The position numbers were made by a program, and so were the translations under genes. A stretch of DNA of 64,000 bases from Streptomyces sp. NBC_00271 (lineage in GTDB: Bacteria; Actinomycetota; Actinomycetes; Streptomycetales; Streptomycetaceae): positions 6,758,001 through 6,822,000 of the forward strand of contig NZ_CP108070.1 in assembly GCF_036178845.1 (NCBI RefSeq), given 5' to 3'. Each line of letters starts with the position of its first letter. Position 1 is the stretch's first letter. Of this stretch, positions 62,237 through 64,000 are shown in pieces. A model generated the notes under the pieces. That model was not told the origin of the DNA. It saw only the letters and a list, made by a program, of their open reading frames with translations, and searched no databases.

Positions 62237-63609
62237 ACAGTCTGTACCTCGCCACTGAAGACCTCTCCATGTTCGGCCGCGACCCCTGGTGGCTGGTGGT
62301 CGTCAAGGCGGTCTTCTGTTTCGCCTTCCTGATGATCACCGTGCTGTTCTCGATCGTGTGGGAGCGCAAGGTCGTCGCCTGGATGCAGCTGCGCATCGGA
62401 CCCAACCGGCACGGCCCCTGGGGCATGCTCCAGTCGCTCGCCGACGGCGTGAAGCTGATGCTCAAGGAAGACGTCATCGTCAAACGCGCGGACAAGGTGG
62501 TCTACGTCCTCGCGCCGATCGTCGCGGCCATCCCGGCCTTCATGGCGATCGCGGTGATCCCCTTCGGGCCCGCCGGCAACGAGATCTCGATCTTCGGCCA
62601 CCGCACCACGATGCAGCTCACGGACCTGCCGATCGCGATGCTCTACATCCTCGCGGTCGCCTCGGTGGGCATCTACGGGATCGTGCTCGCGGGCTGGAGT
62701 TCTGGATCCACCTACCCGCTGCTGGGCGGTCTGCGGTCCTGCGCGCAGATGATCTCGTACGAGATCGCCATGGGCGCCGCTTTCGCCTCGGTGTTCCTCT
62801 ACTCCGGGTCGATGTCGACCTCGACGATCGTGGAACAGCAGCACGACCGCTGGTACATCATCCTGCTGCCGGTCTCGTTCGTGATCTACATCATCACGAT
62901 GGTCGGCGAGACCAACCGCGCCCCCTTCGACATGCCGGAGTCCGAGGGCGACCTCGTCGGCGGTTTCAACACCGAGTACTCGTCGATCAAGTTCGCGCTG
63001 TTCATGCTCGCCGAGTACGTGAACATGGTGACGGTCTCGGCCGTGTCGACCACGCTCTTCCTGGGCGGCTGGCGGGCCCCGTGGCCCATCAGCACCTTCT
63101 GGGAGGGTGCCAACCACGGCTGGTGGCCGATGCTCTGGTTCGTGGTGAAGGTGCAGCTGCTGCTGTTCTTCTTCATCTGGCTGCGCGGCACGCTGCCGCG
63201 TGTCCGCTACGACCAGCTGATGAAGCTCGGCTGGAAGGTCCTCATCCCGGTCTCCGTGGTCTGGCTGATGCTCGTCGCGACCGTACGGACCCTCAGGAAC
63301 GAGAACTACGACTTCGCCGACATCGCCCTGTACGTCGGCGGCGGTGTCCTCGTCCTGCTGCTGCTCTCGTTCGCCGCGGACATCTTCCGCGACAAGCAGG
63401 GCGCCCAGGAAGCGCCCGCCGAGCCCGCCGCCTTCGACCCGATGGCCGGTGGATTCCCGGTGCCGCCACTGCCGGGACAGGAGCTGCCACCCGTGCCACG
63501 GCGCCGCCCGCGCCGCGAGCGCGAGTTGATTGTCAGTGGTGGGTCCGATACTGCGAGTGACGGATCGAATGGCGGAACTCGTGACGGAAAGGAGGGGTCC
63601 GATGGCTGA
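62233..63609 (+). CDS. nuoH: NADH-quinone oxidoreductase subunit H, 458 aa
   Basis: Eight-helix membrane subunit at the quinone site: [33 protein letters not shown] and [20 protein letters not shown] are diagnostic. The C-terminal 60 residues after the last helix are polar and Pro/Arg/Gly-rich, longer than in enteric bacteria. The stop codon lies inside nuoI, an 8-bp overlap. Confidence 0.97.
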   Translation: MNSLYLATEDLSMFGRDPWWLVVVKAVFCFAFLMITVLFSIVWERKVVAWMQLRIGPNRHGPWGMLQSLADGVKLMLKEDVIVKRADKVVYVLAPIVAAIPAFMAIAVIPFGPAGNEISIFGHRTTMQLTDLPIAMLYILAVASVGIYGIVLAGWSSGSTYPLLGGLRSCAQMISYEIAMGAAFASVFLYSGSMSTSTIVEQQHDRWYIILLPVSFVIYIITMVGETNRAPFDMPESEGDLVGGFNTEYSSIKFALFMLAEYVNMVTVSAVSTTLFLGGWRAPWPISTFWEGANHGWWPMLWFVVKVQLLLFFFIWLRGTLPRVRYDQLMKLGWKVLIPVSVVWLMLVATVRTLRNENYDFADIALYVGGGVLVLLLLSFAADIFRDKQGAQEAPAEPAAFDPMAGGFPVPPLPGQELPPVPRRRPRRERELIVSGGSDTASDGSNGGTRDGKEGSDG

Positions 63610-64000
63610 GGAGCCGAAGGAGACCAAGCCTGGTTTCCAGAACCCCGTCGCAGGCTTCGGCGTGACCTTCAAGGCCATGTTCAAGAAGCGCCTGACGGAG
63701 CAGTACCCGGAGCAGCAGAAGACCACCGCCCCGCGGTTCCACGGCCGGCACCAGCTCAACCGTCACCCGGACGGTCTGGAGAAGTGCATCGGCTGCGAGC
63801 TGTGTGCCTGGGCCTGCCCCGCGGACGCCATCTATGTGGAGGGCGCGGACAACACCGAAGAGGAGCGCTACTCGCCGGGCGAGCGGTACGGCCGCGTCTA
63901 CCAGATCAACTACGCCCGCTGCATCCTGTGCGGCCTGTGCATCGAGGCGTGCCCCACCCGCGCGCTCACGATGACGAACGAGTTCGAGCTCGCCGACTCC
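63602..64000 (+). CDS. nuoI: NADH-quinone oxidoreductase subunit I (3' end outside window)
   Basis: Peripheral subunit with two [4Fe-4S] clusters; both CxxCxxCxxxCP sets are visible ([12 protein letters not shown] and [12 protein letters not shown]). The ATG at 63602 overlaps nuoH by 8 bp. The last 133 codons shown end in EFELADS at the edge; the rest and nuoJ-nuoN lie beyond. Confidence 0.96.
   Translation, partial: MAEEPKETKPGFQNPVAGFGVTFKAMFKKRLTEQYPEQQKTTAPRFHGRHQLNRHPDGLEKCIGCELCAWACPADAIYVEGADNTEEERYSPGERYGRVYQINYARCILCGLCIEACPTRALTMTNEFELADS

Overview
The window is a piece of a high-GC actinomycete chromosome, almost certainly Streptomyces. Third codon positions are very GC-rich, GTG starts are common, genes in operons overlap by GTGA or ATGA, and the families (CcsB/ResB, PucR, DUF397, DUF4229, futalosine-type menaquinone genes, a 14-gene-type nuo operon with ATGA overlaps) are typical. 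The gene order hemL - phosphatase - TlpA - CcdA - ResB - CcsB, then ubiD-ubiA-ubiX - AsnC - mqnE, then mqnA - kinase - prepilin peptidase - mqnC, then menG - reductase - nuo, agrees with what I recall of the S. coelicolor core chromosome; this was not checked against a database.

Region by region. 1-3.8 kb: the 5' part of a diaminopimelate-decarboxylase-like gene, an SseB-like protein, a universal stress protein, a CorA magnesium channel and a flavin reductase. 3.9-12.7 kb: a hypothetical protein, hemL and a likely co-transcribed phosphatase, a Tat-type lipoprotein with a divergent polysaccharide-deacetylase fold, and the cytochrome c maturation genes tlpA-ccdA-resB-ccsB. 12.7-25.6 kb: accessory genes, including a large NTPase translationally coupled to a membrane-anchored periplasmic-binding-protein-like partner, a Fcy1-like deaminase / 2-oxoglutarate oxygenase pair opposite a PucR regulator, a secreted TIM-barrel-like protein, an ArsR/oxidoreductase divergon with a 46-bp palindrome, and an NCS1 permease. 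25.6-31 kb: a patch of dispersed Streptomyces repeats, then mqnL-mqnP-mqnM (UbiD-, UbiA- and UbiX-like), an AsnC regulator and mqnE. 31-38.2 kb: GNAT, DUF4229, TetR, MaoC and acyl-CoA ligase genes, with a solo TnpB element sitting between two damaged halves of a HATPase / XRE-DUF397 cassette. 38.2-44 kb: a cold shock protein, mqnA, a Ser/Thr kinase, a prepilin peptidase, mqnC and a barrel-less mini-amidohydrolase. 44-49.7 kb: a GH18 lipoprotein opposite a likely surface-glycan operon (small membrane protein, deacetylase-glycosyltransferase fusion, acyltransferase). 49.8-54.5 kb: menG, small genes, a geranylgeranyl/menaquinone reductase and an NlpC/P60 hydrolase. 54.5-64 kb: nuoA to nuoI (nuoI cut by the window edge), preceded by a strong Rex-type operator.

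The unifying theme is aerobic respiration: menaquinone synthesis by the futalosine route (mqnA, C, E, L, P, M and menG here; mqnB and mqnD must lie elsewhere), menaquinone tail reduction, cytochrome c assembly, haem precursor synthesis and complex I. The accessory islands between these core blocks hold the less understood material: the NTPase/binding-protein pair, the TnpB element with its damaged neighbours, and the surface-glycan locus.
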